The translations under genes and the position numbers were made by a program. A model generated the notes under the pieces. That model worked only from the letters and a program-made list of their open reading frames with translations, was not told where the DNA came from and searched no databases. 64,000 nt of DNA from HTCC2207 sp002685195 (lineage in GTDB: Bacteria > Pseudomonadota > Gammaproteobacteria > Pseudomonadales > Porticoccaceae): contig CP179212.1 of assembly GCA_051201675.1 (NCBI GenBank), positions 1,054,001 through 1,118,000 of the forward strand, in the 5' to 3' direction. Positions 17,513-26,167 of the stretch are shown piece after piece. Position 1 is the first letter of the stretch. The number at the start of each line of letters is the position of its first letter.

Positions 17513-17874
17513 AACTAATACGTTGGATTTTGGGCAGGATTATCTTAGTTGTTGATGCTCTTGCATCTCCTAAACCCATCGCGCGTGCCCCCTCTGTTCA
17601 AAAAGAGATTGATCAGGTGACCGCGTCGATGTCGATGTATCAGTTCAATACCTGCCCATTCTGCGTGAAGGTTCGTCGAGAACTCAAACGCCATTCACTG
17701 AATATTGAATTACGAGACGCTAAAAATGATGCTGAGATAAAAGCGGAATTGGTGAGAGAGGGTGGGCGACATATGGTTCCTTGCTTGCGCACAGATAAAC
17801 CTGATGGAACTACGCATTGGCTTTACGAGTCAACTGATATCATCGCACATTTAAAAAAGGAACTCAGTTTATAG
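17509..17874 (+). CDS. Glutaredoxin-like protein with N-terminal hydrophobic extension
   Basis: 121 aa. The C-terminal ~80 residues are a glutaredoxin domain: MYQFNTCPFCVKVRRELKRH with the dithiol CPFC motif, then a MVPCLR segment standing for the TVPxxF loop and a terminal helix YESTDIIAHLKKEL. The first ~40 residues contain a short hydrophobic stretch (ILGRIILVVDALAS), so it may be membrane-bound. It would reduce disulfides or glutathione mixed disulfides. It overlaps the preceding gene by four bases, indicating translational coupling. Confidence 0.85.
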   Translation: MKLIRWILGRIILVVDALASPKPIARAPSVQKEIDQVTASMSMYQFNTCPFCVKVRRELKRHSLNIELRDAKNDAEIKAELVREGGRHMVPCLRTDKPDGTTHWLYESTDIIAHLKKELSL

Positions 17875-17886
17875 TCAGACCTAGGT

Positions 17887-17916
17887 CGCGGTAGGAGGAT
17901 TTACCCTCCTACCGCG
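17887..17916. terminator. Strong hairpin between convergent genes, possible terminator
   Basis: CGCGGTAGGAGG and CCTCCTACCGCG form a perfect 12-base-pair stem around ATTTAC. It lies between the glutaredoxin gene and the minus-strand regulator gene. Neither side has a proper T run, so it may end transcription weakly or only protect the mRNA ends. Confidence 0.55.
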
Positions 17917-17926
17917 GTCATGTAGT

Positions 17927-18235
17927 TTAAGGATTTAGGAGAGATTGCATGGTACCCAAATAATCTATCCATGCATCTCGACCTGACTCCGTTAAGTGGA
18001 CAAGTGTTTGGGGTTTTTTACCAGCATAACCCTTCTCTTGAGTTACGTAGCCAGCGGCCTCTAACTTACTGAGGTGCGTTGACAAGTTACCATTGCTTGC
18101 GCCTGTTTTGTCCAGTAGTTCTGGGAAGCTAGCGGGATTTACGGCTGACAAGTAGGCCATGATTCCCAAGCGAAGTCTGCCATGAATAACCTCATCAATC
18201 GCTTCAATATCGACAGATGAATTTTTAGGCGACAT
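17927..18235 (-). CDS. Small winged-helix transcriptional regulator
   Basis: 102 aa, essentially one winged helix-turn-helix domain of the HTH_27/MarR-like type: IHGRLRLGIMAYLSA, then FPELLDKTGASNGNLSTHLSKLEAAGYVTQEKGYAGKKPQT (recognition helix and wing) and LTESGRDAW. Such small regulators are typically cotranscribed with a membrane protein and repress their own operon. Its start overlaps the 3' end of the upstream membrane protein gene by 11 bases. The near-perfect palindrome at 18865-18893 in the operon promoter is the obvious operator. Confidence 0.88.
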   Translation of the reverse strand: MSPKNSSVDIEAIDEVIHGRLRLGIMAYLSAVNPASFPELLDKTGASNGNLSTHLSKLEAAGYVTQEKGYAGKKPQTLVHLTESGRDAWIDYLGTMQSLLNP

Positions 18236-18839
18236 GTTCGGCCCTCATGGTTTTTAGCGACGGAAGCACTACGGTAATAACGGCAAAAATGGCTGCAATA
18301 AGGTAGAAATGTGATTCTCCAAATACCGTTAAGCAGGCAATACTGGCCGCAAAAGAGGCAGCCGCAGGATAATACATCCACTTATAATGACTTGTGCGTG
18401 CGGTTACTCCGTAGGCAAGACCTTGGCCACCAAAACCAACAATGGGTATAAAATCAAAAAGAGCGACTGTTCCAGAGCCAAAAATCATGCTCGAAGTAAC
18501 GCCAATCCATAAGCACCCCAGCATAATTGAGAACATAATCCATACGGATTGCTCTACCTTATTTGCTGTTGAATGAATGCCTGGCTTTTTTTTCACTCTA
18601 GATCCGAGTATTGCACTACCAACGCTACCCAAGATAGCAAAAGCCACCCACAGGTAACCGAGTGCTGGAGCCTGCGCGGAGATCTGTCCAGTGACTATTG
18701 CCCAGTGTGAGCATAAAGTAGTTGAGAGTAGGACTCCCCACATTAATCCGAACGGCCCGCCTACTAGGGGGCTTTCTTTGGCCGATTTGGCAATGCCAGT
18801 AGCGTAATTAATGTCTTCGATAGCTTGTTGAGATGTCAT
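18225..18839 (-). CDS. Six-helix membrane protein paired with a winged-helix regulator
   Basis: 204 aa with about six hydrophobic helices (GLMWGVLLSTTLCSHWA; LGYLWVAFAILGSVGSAIL; IMFSIMLGCLWIGVTSSMIFG and others) and a short cytoplasmic N-terminus QQAIEDINYATGIAKSA. No enzyme motif is seen. Pairing with a small HTH_27-type regulator in a two-gene operon is a known bacterial layout whose function is unclear. A TTGACA -35 box and a large palindrome lie directly upstream, so expression is probably tightly repressed. Confidence 0.75.
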   Translation of the reverse strand: MTSQQAIEDINYATGIAKSAKESPLVGGPFGLMWGVLLSTTLCSHWAIVTGQISAQAPALGYLWVAFAILGSVGSAILGSRVKKKPGIHSTANKVEQSVWIMFSIMLGCLWIGVTSSMIFGSGTVALFDFIPIVGFGGQGLAYGVTARTSHYKWMYYPAAASFAASIACLTVFGESHFYLIAAIFAVITVVLPSLKTMRAEHVA

Positions 18840-18864
18840 GATATTTCCTTATGTGAGTTAATTT

Positions 18865-18893
18865 AAAACTAGTTTGTAATACAAACTAGTTTT
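18865..18893. promoter_or_regulatory. 29-bp palindromic operator overlapping the promoter
   Basis: Arms AAACTAGTTTGTA (18866-18878) and TACAAACTAGTTT (18880-18892) are perfect inverted copies around one base, extended by one more A-T pair on each side. On the minus strand a consensus TTGACA -35 box (18894-18899) touches it, and the start codon of the membrane protein gene is 26 bases further on. A protein bound here would block RNA polymerase. The winged-helix protein encoded by the same operon is the likely ligand. Confidence 0.85.
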
Positions 18894-18949
18894 TGTCAAG
18901 GAATTTATTTTACTCTCTAGATTAAGCTATGAATAATCGTGCAGGGGAT

Positions 18950-19570
18950 TTAATAGTTCTCGGGGCACTTGCCTTTAAAGTTTGTGTAATAACTTTGTAC
19001 CCAGGCGATGTCGCGCTCATGATCATCTGAGATATCTAAGAAGGAATCTAGCAGTATTCTTTTGTTTTCGAAGTCAAATGCTGCAAGGAACACCTTACCC
19101 TGTACTGCATGAGCTATCCTAAGGAAACCTGATTTTAGCCTCTCAGTCTTCGCTCGTGTTCCCTCAGGAGACATAGCAAGCAAAGAGCCATTAAGTTTAG
19201 ACATATTATCTATAGCAATATCTGTCAGGCCAATACCTGGCTTGCTCTTATCAACTGGAATACCACCCATATAGATTAAAAACTTTCCTAAAATAGGTTT
19301 ATTGAACAGGCTATGCTTGCCAAAAAAGGAGATCTTTGCATCCAGCCCCAAAACCGCAGCAAAACCGAAAACGCCATCCCAGTTAGAGGTGTGTGGACCG
19401 ACAATGATGATGATGTTCTGATTATCCGATATTTCAGGTAATGATCCTTCAACTTTCCAATTAAATGCTCTAAGAAACCACTTTCCAATTAATTGTACTA
19501 ATCTTGGACGAGAGGCTCTGTATCTTGCGGGGATTTGCTCGCTAGAAACCGTTTTATTTTTATGGGTCAT
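18950..19570 (-). CDS. PlsC-like glycerolipid acyltransferase
   Basis: 206 aa. The HX4D catalytic motif is present as GPHTSNWDG, with a later block YMGGIPVDKS and MSPEGTRAKTERLKSGF (the EGTR motif that binds phosphate). This is the 1-acyl-glycerol-3-phosphate acyltransferase superfamily; short soluble members like this act on varied acyl acceptors. The frame extends to 19621, but the ATG at 19570 with THKNKT is the likelier start. It overlaps the end of the MFS transporter gene by 11 bases, so the two are translationally coupled. Confidence 0.8.
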   Translation of the reverse strand: MTHKNKTVSSEQIPARYRASRPRLVQLIGKWFLRAFNWKVEGSLPEISDNQNIIIIVGPHTSNWDGVFGFAAVLGLDAKISFFGKHSLFNKPILGKFLIYMGGIPVDKSKPGIGLTDIAIDNMSKLNGSLLAMSPEGTRAKTERLKSGFLRIAHAVQGKVFLAAFDFENKRILLDSFLDISDDHERDIAWVQSYYTNFKGKCPENY

Positions 19571-20816
19571 TTTTGTTTGGTTTAGATAATAAGTAGGCCC
19601 CATACGCACCAAAAAGGCCACAGGTAGAGATAATTAAATAGTAAATCTTATAACCAAGGCCACCGGGATATTGCTCTAACAGTGGGGCGCTAATAAGTGG
19701 TAAATACCATTCTGGGAAGTATCCAATCATTGAGATCATGCCGATGGCTAATCCCTTAATTTTGTTGGGGACGTTACATCCGCCCAATGTAGCCCAGTAC
19801 AAGCCTCGGACACCGTAGGTAAGCAAACCGATAAGTAGTACTAGAGCAACCATCATAAAAGTCGCAGATGTGGTAGGCAAAAAAGCCATCATCGAAAGTG
19901 ATATTGAGGCAAGCACCAACAGTATAGAAAGTACCTTTTCCGGATTCGACCAGTCGCCTATGAAGCCAGCAGCAATGCCACCTATGGGTCTCATCCACAG
20001 CTTAGCCACGGTTATCGTGCCAACCGCCACGGCAGTAAGTCCGAAATTCTGTTGTAGATAGGCTGAGAAGGAGTATGTAGCATAAAATAATTGATACCCA
20101 CAGACGATACACAGGGCGCAAAGCCAAATCTCACGACGCCTAAGTACGTCCATTAAGTCCTCTATAAATGGTCTTGTACTTGCCGTTTCTTCTGCTTCAG
20201 ATTCTTCTTCGAAATCGTCAAGGAGCCAATATACGAGAGGGGATACCACCAGCAAAACGCCAACGTAGAGGTAAATAACCTGTTTGAGAGCAAGGCTTGT
20301 TGTCCCGCTACTCTGACTCAATACATAGGCAAAGATTGCGACAGCAACGGTTGCTAAAAGTGCTTCAACTAGCCCTCGACCACCATCCAAGATGCCAAAA
20401 AAACGACCCTGTTGATCTGCCCGTGCGAGCATGGCTACTAACTTAATGTGTGCTGACCAGAAGGTTAATCCAGTCGCTATACCCCAAGCACCATAGATGA
20501 TGAGCAATGCGTCATATGAAGGCATGGTTGAGAACCAAATTCCTAGTAATCCAGTGGCTAGTAACGAAAGAGAAAGTAGTTTGCGGGACGAAAAGCGATC
20601 GGCTAGCCAACCACTAGGAACATAAGTAATGACAAAAATAAGGCCAAGCATCGAACTGCAATAGCGCAATTGTGTTTGGGTAATGTTAAATGACTCTAAT
20701 ATTGAAAGCTCAAAATTTTGCCGCAAATAGAGAAGTGGGTAAATAGCACCTGCAGCAATAACAATGAGCGCAAGCTGACTGTAACTCCTAAGAGTGGATG
20801 AAGTAGCTAATTGCAA
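19560..20816 (-). CDS. MFS transporter
   Basis: 418 aa with 12 predicted helices. The motif GWLADRFSSRKLL between helices 2 and 3 is the major facilitator signature A, repeated weakly as GFIGDWSNPEKVL in the second half. The central loop is acidic (EEESEAEETAS). It probably moves a small organic anion or catabolic substrate through the inner membrane. It leads a two-gene operon with the acyltransferase. The promoter should lie in 20817-20996; no copy of the regional palindrome was found there. Confidence 0.87.
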   Translation of the reverse strand: MQLATSSTLRSYSQLALIVIAAGAIYPLLYLRQNFELSILESFNITQTQLRYCSSMLGLIFVITYVPSGWLADRFSSRKLLSLSLLATGLLGIWFSTMPSYDALLIIYGAWGIATGLTFWSAHIKLVAMLARADQQGRFFGILDGGRGLVEALLATVAVAIFAYVLSQSSGTTSLALKQVIYLYVGVLLVVSPLVYWLLDDFEEESEAEETASTRPFIEDLMDVLRRREIWLCALCIVCGYQLFYATYSFSAYLQQNFGLTAVAVGTITVAKLWMRPIGGIAAGFIGDWSNPEKVLSILLVLASISLSMMAFLPTTSATFMMVALVLLIGLLTYGVRGLYWATLGGCNVPNKIKGLAIGMISMIGYFPEWYLPLISAPLLEQYPGGLGYKIYYLIISTCGLFGAYGAYLLSKPNKNDP

Positions 20817-20996
20817 AAGGACTCCAAAGTATCCAAATTTGGTAGTCAGTGTAGCCTAATCGCATCTGATAAAAAACTGTTCAAAGGGGTCAAATTGCAA
20901 TGCACATTTTTGCTACAGGCTTTGCTATGTTAGGGGAAACGCGGCTACTACTTTTAGCTATTGACTTAATGGGCTAGCTGCTAAATGTGGATGTTT

Positions 20997-21956
20997 TTAC
21001 ATAGGTATACGCTTAACGAACGCTATTACTCGGTCGGCAAGAGCTTGTGTAGAGGAGGGCGATAGAAGATCACCTGCTAAGGCGTGAGAGTCCGGATCTT
21101 CAGTATCATTGAACTCAATAATCTCTTTGTCTATTGAGCCAAAACGACGAAAAGATTTAATGAGGGCCGGTACGCTAATTGTCTTATCTTTAGAGGAATA
21201 AACCATGAGTGTGGGAGTGGAGATCTCATCAAGATCTGCATCATTAACAATTTTAACCAGACCCATCATGGGTAACATAGCGGCGGTGGAATAGTCATTC
21301 GCCCAATATTTTTCATGCAAAGGGTTATTCGATTCCCAATGGCGCGTTTTACCAATTAGCATTTCGGCGATTTTTTCGCCCCAAGGCCATAAAAGAATGC
21401 TCATATTTGAGTTTGCAGGATGAAAATTTGGCGACAAAAGAATCATTGCCTGCACATCCTTGTTGCTTGGCTGCAAAGAAAGCCAAGTGATCAGTGTAGA
21501 CCCTGTAGAGGTGCCGATTAAAACAACCTTATTGCCGAGTCTGCGACCTATTTCGAGCGCTTCGTTAGCGTCATTAGCCCAACCATTAACTGTACCATCA
21601 ATCATGCCGGCGCCACCTCGACCGTGACCGGCTAAGCGGGTATAAAACAAGTTGGCATGTAGAGAGCTTGCGATGATATCAGCCAGTGGTGCTAATTCTT
21701 GTCGAGTGGCTGAAAACCCATGAATAAATACAATAGAAACATCTGTTTTTTCTCCGGGTACTCCGTCCCAAATGATCTTCTTTTCTGTACCCTCGGTAAT
21801 ATCTTTAAATCGAGATTCCGATTCAGACAAATAAAGATCTAGATTACCTGGAAGTTCTATTTCATTTAATGAAATATTCATATCTACTCGGGGCCCTGAC
21901 AGAGCCACAACCAATATTAGGGTAATAACCACTCCCACCAAGTAGATCATTTTCAT
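20997..21956 (-). CDS. Membrane-anchored alpha/beta hydrolase (lysophospholipase-like)
   Basis: 319 aa. A single N-terminal helix (IYLVGVVITLILVVALSG) anchors it, with the catalytic domain probably periplasmic. Features of serine alpha/beta hydrolases are FIHGFSATRQE (oxyanion region), RLAGHGRGG, the nucleophile elbow GTSTGS and a late acid/His pair in YSSKDKTIS and DPDSHALAGD. The pattern is that of monoacylglycerol lipase/lysophospholipase-type esterases. It starts four bases after the kinase-like gene stops and so is cotranscribed with it. It may release an acyl or ester substrate for the pathway. Confidence 0.82.
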   Translation of the reverse strand: MKMIYLVGVVITLILVVALSGPRVDMNISLNEIELPGNLDLYLSESESRFKDITEGTEKKIIWDGVPGEKTDVSIVFIHGFSATRQELAPLADIIASSLHANLFYTRLAGHGRGGAGMIDGTVNGWANDANEALEIGRRLGNKVVLIGTSTGSTLITWLSLQPSNKDVQAMILLSPNFHPANSNMSILLWPWGEKIAEMLIGKTRHWESNNPLHEKYWANDYSTAAMLPMMGLVKIVNDADLDEISTPTLMVYSSKDKTISVPALIKSFRRFGSIDKEIIEFNDTEDPDSHALAGDLLSPSSTQALADRVIAFVKRIPM

Positions 21957-21959
21957 ACT

Positions 21960-23000
21960 TCAAGCTTCACTTCTAATGCTCTCAAGGCCCATAACAGCTA
22001 ATGGCTGAACCATTGCCTGATAACCAAGAGCGGCCTTACTTGAGGCGTTACCATCAGCGCCGCGTTTCGCCACTCCCTGTGTAATTGCTGCTAGCCTGAA
22101 GCAACTGAAAGCAAGATAAAACCCCCAGTTATTTATTCCATCAATACCCATACGCCTGCAATAGCTGGCCACATAGTCCCTTTCTGAGGGTATTCCTAAA
22201 CTTTGTGAGTCTATTCCGCCAAGGCCGGACATAACATTCTTTATCTCGCGATAGGGAAGTCGAAGCCCCATGCACTGGTAAGCAAGATCTGCATAGGGGT
22301 GTCCTAAAGTAGATAACTCCCAGTCTAAAACGGCGATGATTTTTTGATCAGCTTTATCAAACATAAGATTATCAAGGCGATAGTCTCCATGTACCAGAGC
22401 CACTTTGCCATCGTCTTCAGGGATGTTTGCCGACAGCCAGTCGATCAGATTATTCATCTCCGGGATATCAATCATCTCCGACGCCCGATATTGGCTCGAC
22501 CATCGATTGAATTGACGATCATAGTAATTGCCGGGTCGTCCATAGTCGGACAGGCCCACTTTATCAACATCAACAGAATGAATGGCAGCAAGAACTCGAT
22601 TCATCTCATCATACATGTGACTGCGGTGATGATTGTCAGAGGCTTCTCCAAGTTTCGCAGCCCAGTGGACATTACCATCGCAATGCTCCATTAAATAAAA
22701 CATGGAGCCTATAATGTCTGAGTTTTCGCACAGATGGTTTGCTTGAGGCACGGGAACCTCGGTGTCAGCTAACGCGCTAATGACACGATATTCTCGGTCA
22801 ACCGCATGGGCAGACTTGAGTAATTTACCTGGAGGTTGTCGTCGCAATACATAACTACCTGAAGGGGTATCGATTTTGAATGTGGGGTTGGATTGCCCAC
22901 CAGAAAATTTTGTAGCCTTTAAAGGCCCTTCGAAACCTTCCATGTGTTGACTGAGATATTCGGCCAGTACTTTTTCGTCAAGCGTGTTCACATCCGACAT
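21960..23000 (-). CDS. APH/ACAD10-like phosphotransferase
   Basis: 346 aa. The fold is that of aminoglycoside phosphotransferase-like kinases: FSGGQSNPTFKI (nucleotide loop), YVLRRQPPGKLLKSAHAVDREYRV, the catalytic HGDYRLDNLMFD and metal-binding VLDWELSTLGHPYADLAY. This exact wording is shared with the N-terminal domain of mammalian ACAD10/11, which phosphorylates 4-hydroxyacyl-CoAs before beta-oxidation, and with bacterial relatives in lipid catabolic clusters. The start ATG 23000 has GAGGA just upstream; the frame continues to 23081 without a better start. An inverted repeat at 23067-23091 lies in its promoter. Confidence 0.87.
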   Translation of the reverse strand: MSDVNTLDEKVLAEYLSQHMEGFEGPLKATKFSGGQSNPTFKIDTPSGSYVLRRQPPGKLLKSAHAVDREYRVISALADTEVPVPQANHLCENSDIIGSMFYLMEHCDGNVHWAAKLGEASDNHHRSHMYDEMNRVLAAIHSVDVDKVGLSDYGRPGNYYDRQFNRWSSQYRASEMIDIPEMNNLIDWLSANIPEDDGKVALVHGDYRLDNLMFDKADQKIIAVLDWELSTLGHPYADLAYQCMGLRLPYREIKNVMSGLGGIDSQSLGIPSERDYVASYCRRMGIDGINNWGFYLAFSCFRLAAITQGVAKRGADGNASSKAALGYQAMVQPLAVMGLESIRSEA

Positions 23001-23066
23001 AAAATCCTCTTTTATTTTTACAATAAGGGCAGGTGTTTTAAAACTCTTACTAAGACAAAGGCTAAC

Positions 23067-23091
23067 ATAATGACAGTACACATGTCATAAT
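23067..23091. promoter_or_regulatory. 9-7-9 inverted repeat, copy 1 of a shared operator
   Basis: ATAATGACA-GTACACA-TGTCATAAT: arms match as inverted copies at eight of nine positions. It lies between the divergent kinase-like gene (minus, start 23000) and the GST-like gene (plus, start 23164), just upstream of a TATACT -10 box at 23098-23103. The same arrangement recurs at 26892-26916 and 44890-44914. Confidence 0.7.
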
Positions 23092-23163
23092 AATTCTTAT
23101 ACTTTTGCCTCCTCAGCATCATATCAAAGGGTTAGGCTAAATAATGATATTTAGGGTGAAAAA

Positions 23164-24291
23164 ATGGTAGAAAAGCACATTTTATATGGGATTCCACACT
23201 CTCTGTATACCGGACGCGCAAGATCTTACCTGATCAAAAATAGAATCCCTTTCAACGAACTTTCCTGTGGCCATGAGAGCTTTAAAGCTGACATAGTACC
23301 CAAAGCAAAACTTGCGACTATTCCTGTTTTAAAGACTACTTCAGGTGAGGTAATCCGTGATGGCGCTGCTATTATTGAGCACTTTGAGTTAGCTAATGGC
23401 CGTCCTTGTCTGCCAACGGGTGCTAGGCAACAGACCTTAAGTCATTTGTTTGACCTAATTGGCTGTGAGGGTCTTTTAAGACCAGCAATGCATTATCGTT
23501 GGAACTTTCCAGAGGAAAATCTTGAATTTTTAAATTATCACTTTTTTAACGCTCAACGCGCAGGGCCCAACCGTCAAGAAAAGACCGATTACATCATGGA
23601 CAGAATGCGATTTGCTGGTCGCATATTTGGAGTCTCAGATACCAATCATAACTTTATTGAAGAGCTGTATATGGATTTTCTTCAAGCTCTTAACCAGCAC
23701 TTTTCTGCTGTGCCATACCTTCTAGGCTGGAAGCCTTGCATAGGGGACTTCGGGTTAATGGCCCCCATGTTTGCTCATTTAGGAAGAGATCCGAAGCCCT
23801 TGGCTCTTATGCAGCGCGAAGCTATCCATGTTTATCGCTGGGTTGAGAGAATGAATCGCGCAGAATCCGATACAGCTGAGTTTTTCGAAGCCGGACATGG
23901 TTACCTTGAGCAGGATGAGATACCTGAAACGTTGGTAAGGGTTTTAAGTATTCTCGCAGAAGATCTAGTCCCAGAAACTAAGGCCGCGGCGCTGTCAATT
24001 AATCATTGGCTAGCTGATAACCAGCCATCCCAGGGCACTAGCGCGTCTCGGTTTTTAGGCAAGAATGAAGGTATGGCCGAATTTACGGTGCGAGGTGAAA
24101 TAATAGCCGCTGGAGCACAGCCCTATCGTTTTTTTATGCTTCAAAAAGTTCAAGATGAATATCTAAAATTTTCTGAGTCAGACAAACTGTCGGTGAGTGA
24201 GTTACTTGAGCAATGCGGCCTTAAAGAACTGTTAAACATCAAATTAAAGCAACGGTTGGCCCAAGTTGACAATTTGGAAGTTTGGCTATAG
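23164..24291 (+). CDS. Long GST-like protein (thioredoxin-fold plus C-terminal extension)
   Basis: 375 aa against ~200-220 for common glutathione transferases. The first ~80 residues are a GST N-terminal domain (YGIPHSLYTGRARSYLIKNRIPF; IPVLKTTSGEVIRDGAAIIEHFE). A GST-like helical domain follows (YLLGWKPCIGDFGLMAPM), and then a ~100-residue extension with QPYRFFMLQKVQDEYLKFS. The protein at 44962-45999 has the same three-part layout and similar end, so they are paralogs. Substrate unknown. Both genes have the shared palindrome upstream. AGGGTG precedes the ATG. Confidence 0.8.
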   Translation: MVEKHILYGIPHSLYTGRARSYLIKNRIPFNELSCGHESFKADIVPKAKLATIPVLKTTSGEVIRDGAAIIEHFELANGRPCLPTGARQQTLSHLFDLIGCEGLLRPAMHYRWNFPEENLEFLNYHFFNAQRAGPNRQEKTDYIMDRMRFAGRIFGVSDTNHNFIEELYMDFLQALNQHFSAVPYLLGWKPCIGDFGLMAPMFAHLGRDPKPLALMQREAIHVYRWVERMNRAESDTAEFFEAGHGYLEQDEIPETLVRVLSILAEDLVPETKAAALSINHWLADNQPSQGTSASRFLGKNEGMAEFTVRGEIIAAGAQPYRFFMLQKVQDEYLKFSESDKLSVSELLEQCGLKELLNIKLKQRLAQVDNLEVWL

Positions 24292-24310
24292 CTGGCGGCT
24301 TGATCCACAA

Positions 24311-24342
24311 GACAAAAAGGCTCCTGTAGGAGCCTTTTTGTC
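24311..24342. terminator. Bidirectional terminator
   Basis: GACAAAAAGGCTCC and GGAGCCTTTTTGTC form a 14-base-pair stem around TGTA, with A and T runs built in on both strands. It separates the convergent GST-like (plus) and SDR (minus) genes. Confidence 0.92.
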
Positions 24343-24361
24343 GAAAACCTTGCCAATAGAT

Positions 24362-25126
24362 TTAAAGTGTAAATCCACCATCGACTACGATACATTCGCC
24401 AGTAGTATAGCTAGACGCCTCTGACGCCAAATATAGTACTGTACCTGCCATCTCATCAGGAACAGCATGTCTATGCAGTGGGATGGTCTTAATAGCATTC
24501 TTGTACATCTCTTCATTAGAGAATAGGGCACCGGCAAATTTCGTTTTTGTCAGTCCTGGGAGTAGGGCATTGACTCTGATATTGTGACGACCACACTCCT
24601 TGGCAAAGGCTTGTGTCATATTGACGACAGCGGCTTTAGAGATAGAATAAATCCCCTGCATTGGGCCAGGCTTTAGGGCATTAATTGAAGCGGTATTAAC
24701 AATGCTACCGCCGCCGTTATCACGCATAAGTTTGCCACCTTCAATGCACATGAAAAAGTAACCGCGAATATTAACGTCGACAGTTTTTGTATAAGCACCC
24801 AGATCTGTGTCAAGAATATCCCCAAAATAAGGGTTAGTTGCAGCATTATTAATTAGAATATCTAGCTTGCCATGGGCTTGCTTTATGTGAGCAAAACAGT
24901 TGCTTATGTCATCCATATTGCCAACATGACATGCCACGGCTTCAGCGCTGCCGCCGTCTGAGATGATAGCGTCAGCAACTAACTGGCAATCATCCAGTTT
25001 GCGGCTCGACACAATAACGTGAGCTCCCTGCTCTGCCAATAGTTTGGCAATTGACTCGCCTATGCCTCTGCTTGCTCCAGTAACTAGTGCAATTTTTCCC
25101 GTCAGATTAAAAAGATTTGTAGCCAT
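24362..25126 (-). CDS. Short-chain dehydrogenase/reductase (SDR)
   Basis: 254 aa classical SDR. The dinucleotide motif is TGASRGIG, followed by NNAA (NNAG type), catalytic Ser in NTASINAL, YSISKAA (Tyr and Lys) and the late VNALLPGLTKT. Catalytic Asn-Ser-Tyr-Lys are all present, so it should be an active NAD(P)-dependent alcohol/ketone oxidoreductase. It is the last gene of a minus-strand operon with the nitronate monooxygenase-like and membrane DUF1330-like genes. It could oxidise a hydroxyacyl-CoA or cyclic alcohol, but the substrate is not readable. Confidence 0.9.
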   Translation of the reverse strand: MATNLFNLTGKIALVTGASRGIGESIAKLLAEQGAHVIVSSRKLDDCQLVADAIISDGGSAEAVACHVGNMDDISNCFAHIKQAHGKLDILINNAATNPYFGDILDTDLGAYTKTVDVNIRGYFFMCIEGGKLMRDNGGGSIVNTASINALKPGPMQGIYSISKAAVVNMTQAFAKECGRHNIRVNALLPGLTKTKFAGALFSNEEMYKNAIKTIPLHRHAVPDEMAGTVLYLASEASSYTTGECIVVDGGFTL

Positions 25127-25149
25127 TTGTATTATTACTCCAGTTTGAT

Positions 25150-26118
25150 TTACAGGCCTGTTAGGCGTTGATTAATAATTGTATTGGCTTCAGCCATTAT
25201 ATTGTCGATGAGTTGCTTAACGGTTGGCTTGTCGCTGATTAGACCTGCAACCATGCCGCATGACCATGCACCTGCGTCCATGGTGCCGGTCTTCATGATC
25301 TTTGGATAAACACCCGCAACCTCTTCGGCAATATCTTCAAACTTGATGTCAGTCCCAAGTGCCGCTTCTTTTTCCAGTAAACGCTCCACGGCTGAGTTTT
25401 TAAGTACCCGCTCAGTGTTGCGTAAGGGGCGCATAACTAAACGAGTATCTAACTCACTGGCCTCGATAATTGCCTGCTTTACATTCTCATGTACAGGTGC
25501 CTCCTCGGTTACTATGAAGCGAGTTCCCATATTCATGCCCTCAGCACCCATGGCAAGTGAAGCAACTAAGCTTCGACCATCAGCCATTCCGCCGGATGAA
25601 ACAAAAGGGATGGTGAGTTCATCAGCAGCTCTTGGAAGCAATATAAAATTTGGTACATCATCCTCTCCAGGGTGGCCGCCGCACTCAAAGCCGTCCACTG
25701 ATACTGCATCGCAGCCAATTGATTCAGCTTTTAGGGCATGACGAACAGAGGTGCACTTATGAATCACTTTTATATTGTTTTCTTTTAGAATGGGTAGCCA
25801 TTGCGCGGGATTGTTACCGGCTGTTTCAACTACCTTAACACCGCCATCAATGATGGCTCGGATAAGACCCGGATAATCAGGAGGAGTAAGCGAGGGTAAA
25901 AAGGTTAGATTAACGCCAAAAGGCTTGTCAGTCATTTCTCGGCATCTAGCGATCTCATTAGCCAGTTTTTCCGGTGTTCCCTGAGTAAGCCCAGTAATAA
26001 TACCCAAGCCACCAGCGTTAGATACAGCAGCGGCTAACTCTGCCAGACCCACATGGTGCATTCCGCCTTGTATGATTGGATGCTCTATCCCGAGCATTTC
26101 GGTAATTCTAGTTTTCAT
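25150..26118 (-). CDS. Nitronate monooxygenase-like FMN enzyme (NPD/enoyl reductase family)
   Basis: 322 aa. The start GIEHPIIQGGMHHVGLAELAAAVSNAGGLG is the FMN-binding opening of the 2-nitropropane dioxygenase family, and GCDAVSVDGFECGGHPGE and IPFVSSGGMADGRSLVASLAMGAEGMNMGTRF give the phosphate-binding half of the barrel. Such proteins oxidise nitronates or act as flavin enoyl reductases; many in lipid clusters have unknown substrates. It is spaced 23 bases from the SDR gene and 49 from the upstream membrane gene, so the three form one operon read from the promoter at ~26.9 kb. Confidence 0.88.
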   Translation of the reverse strand: MKTRITEMLGIEHPIIQGGMHHVGLAELAAAVSNAGGLGIITGLTQGTPEKLANEIARCREMTDKPFGVNLTFLPSLTPPDYPGLIRAIIDGGVKVVETAGNNPAQWLPILKENNIKVIHKCTSVRHALKAESIGCDAVSVDGFECGGHPGEDDVPNFILLPRAADELTIPFVSSGGMADGRSLVASLAMGAEGMNMGTRFIVTEEAPVHENVKQAIIEASELDTRLVMRPLRNTERVLKNSAVERLLEKEAALGTDIKFEDIAEEVAGVYPKIMKTGTMDAGAWSCGMVAGLISDKPTVKQLIDNIMAEANTIINQRLTGL

Positions 26119-26167
26119 GATTTATCCTTTTCATTTTAGTGATGAAATTTACTGGCAGATCAATATT

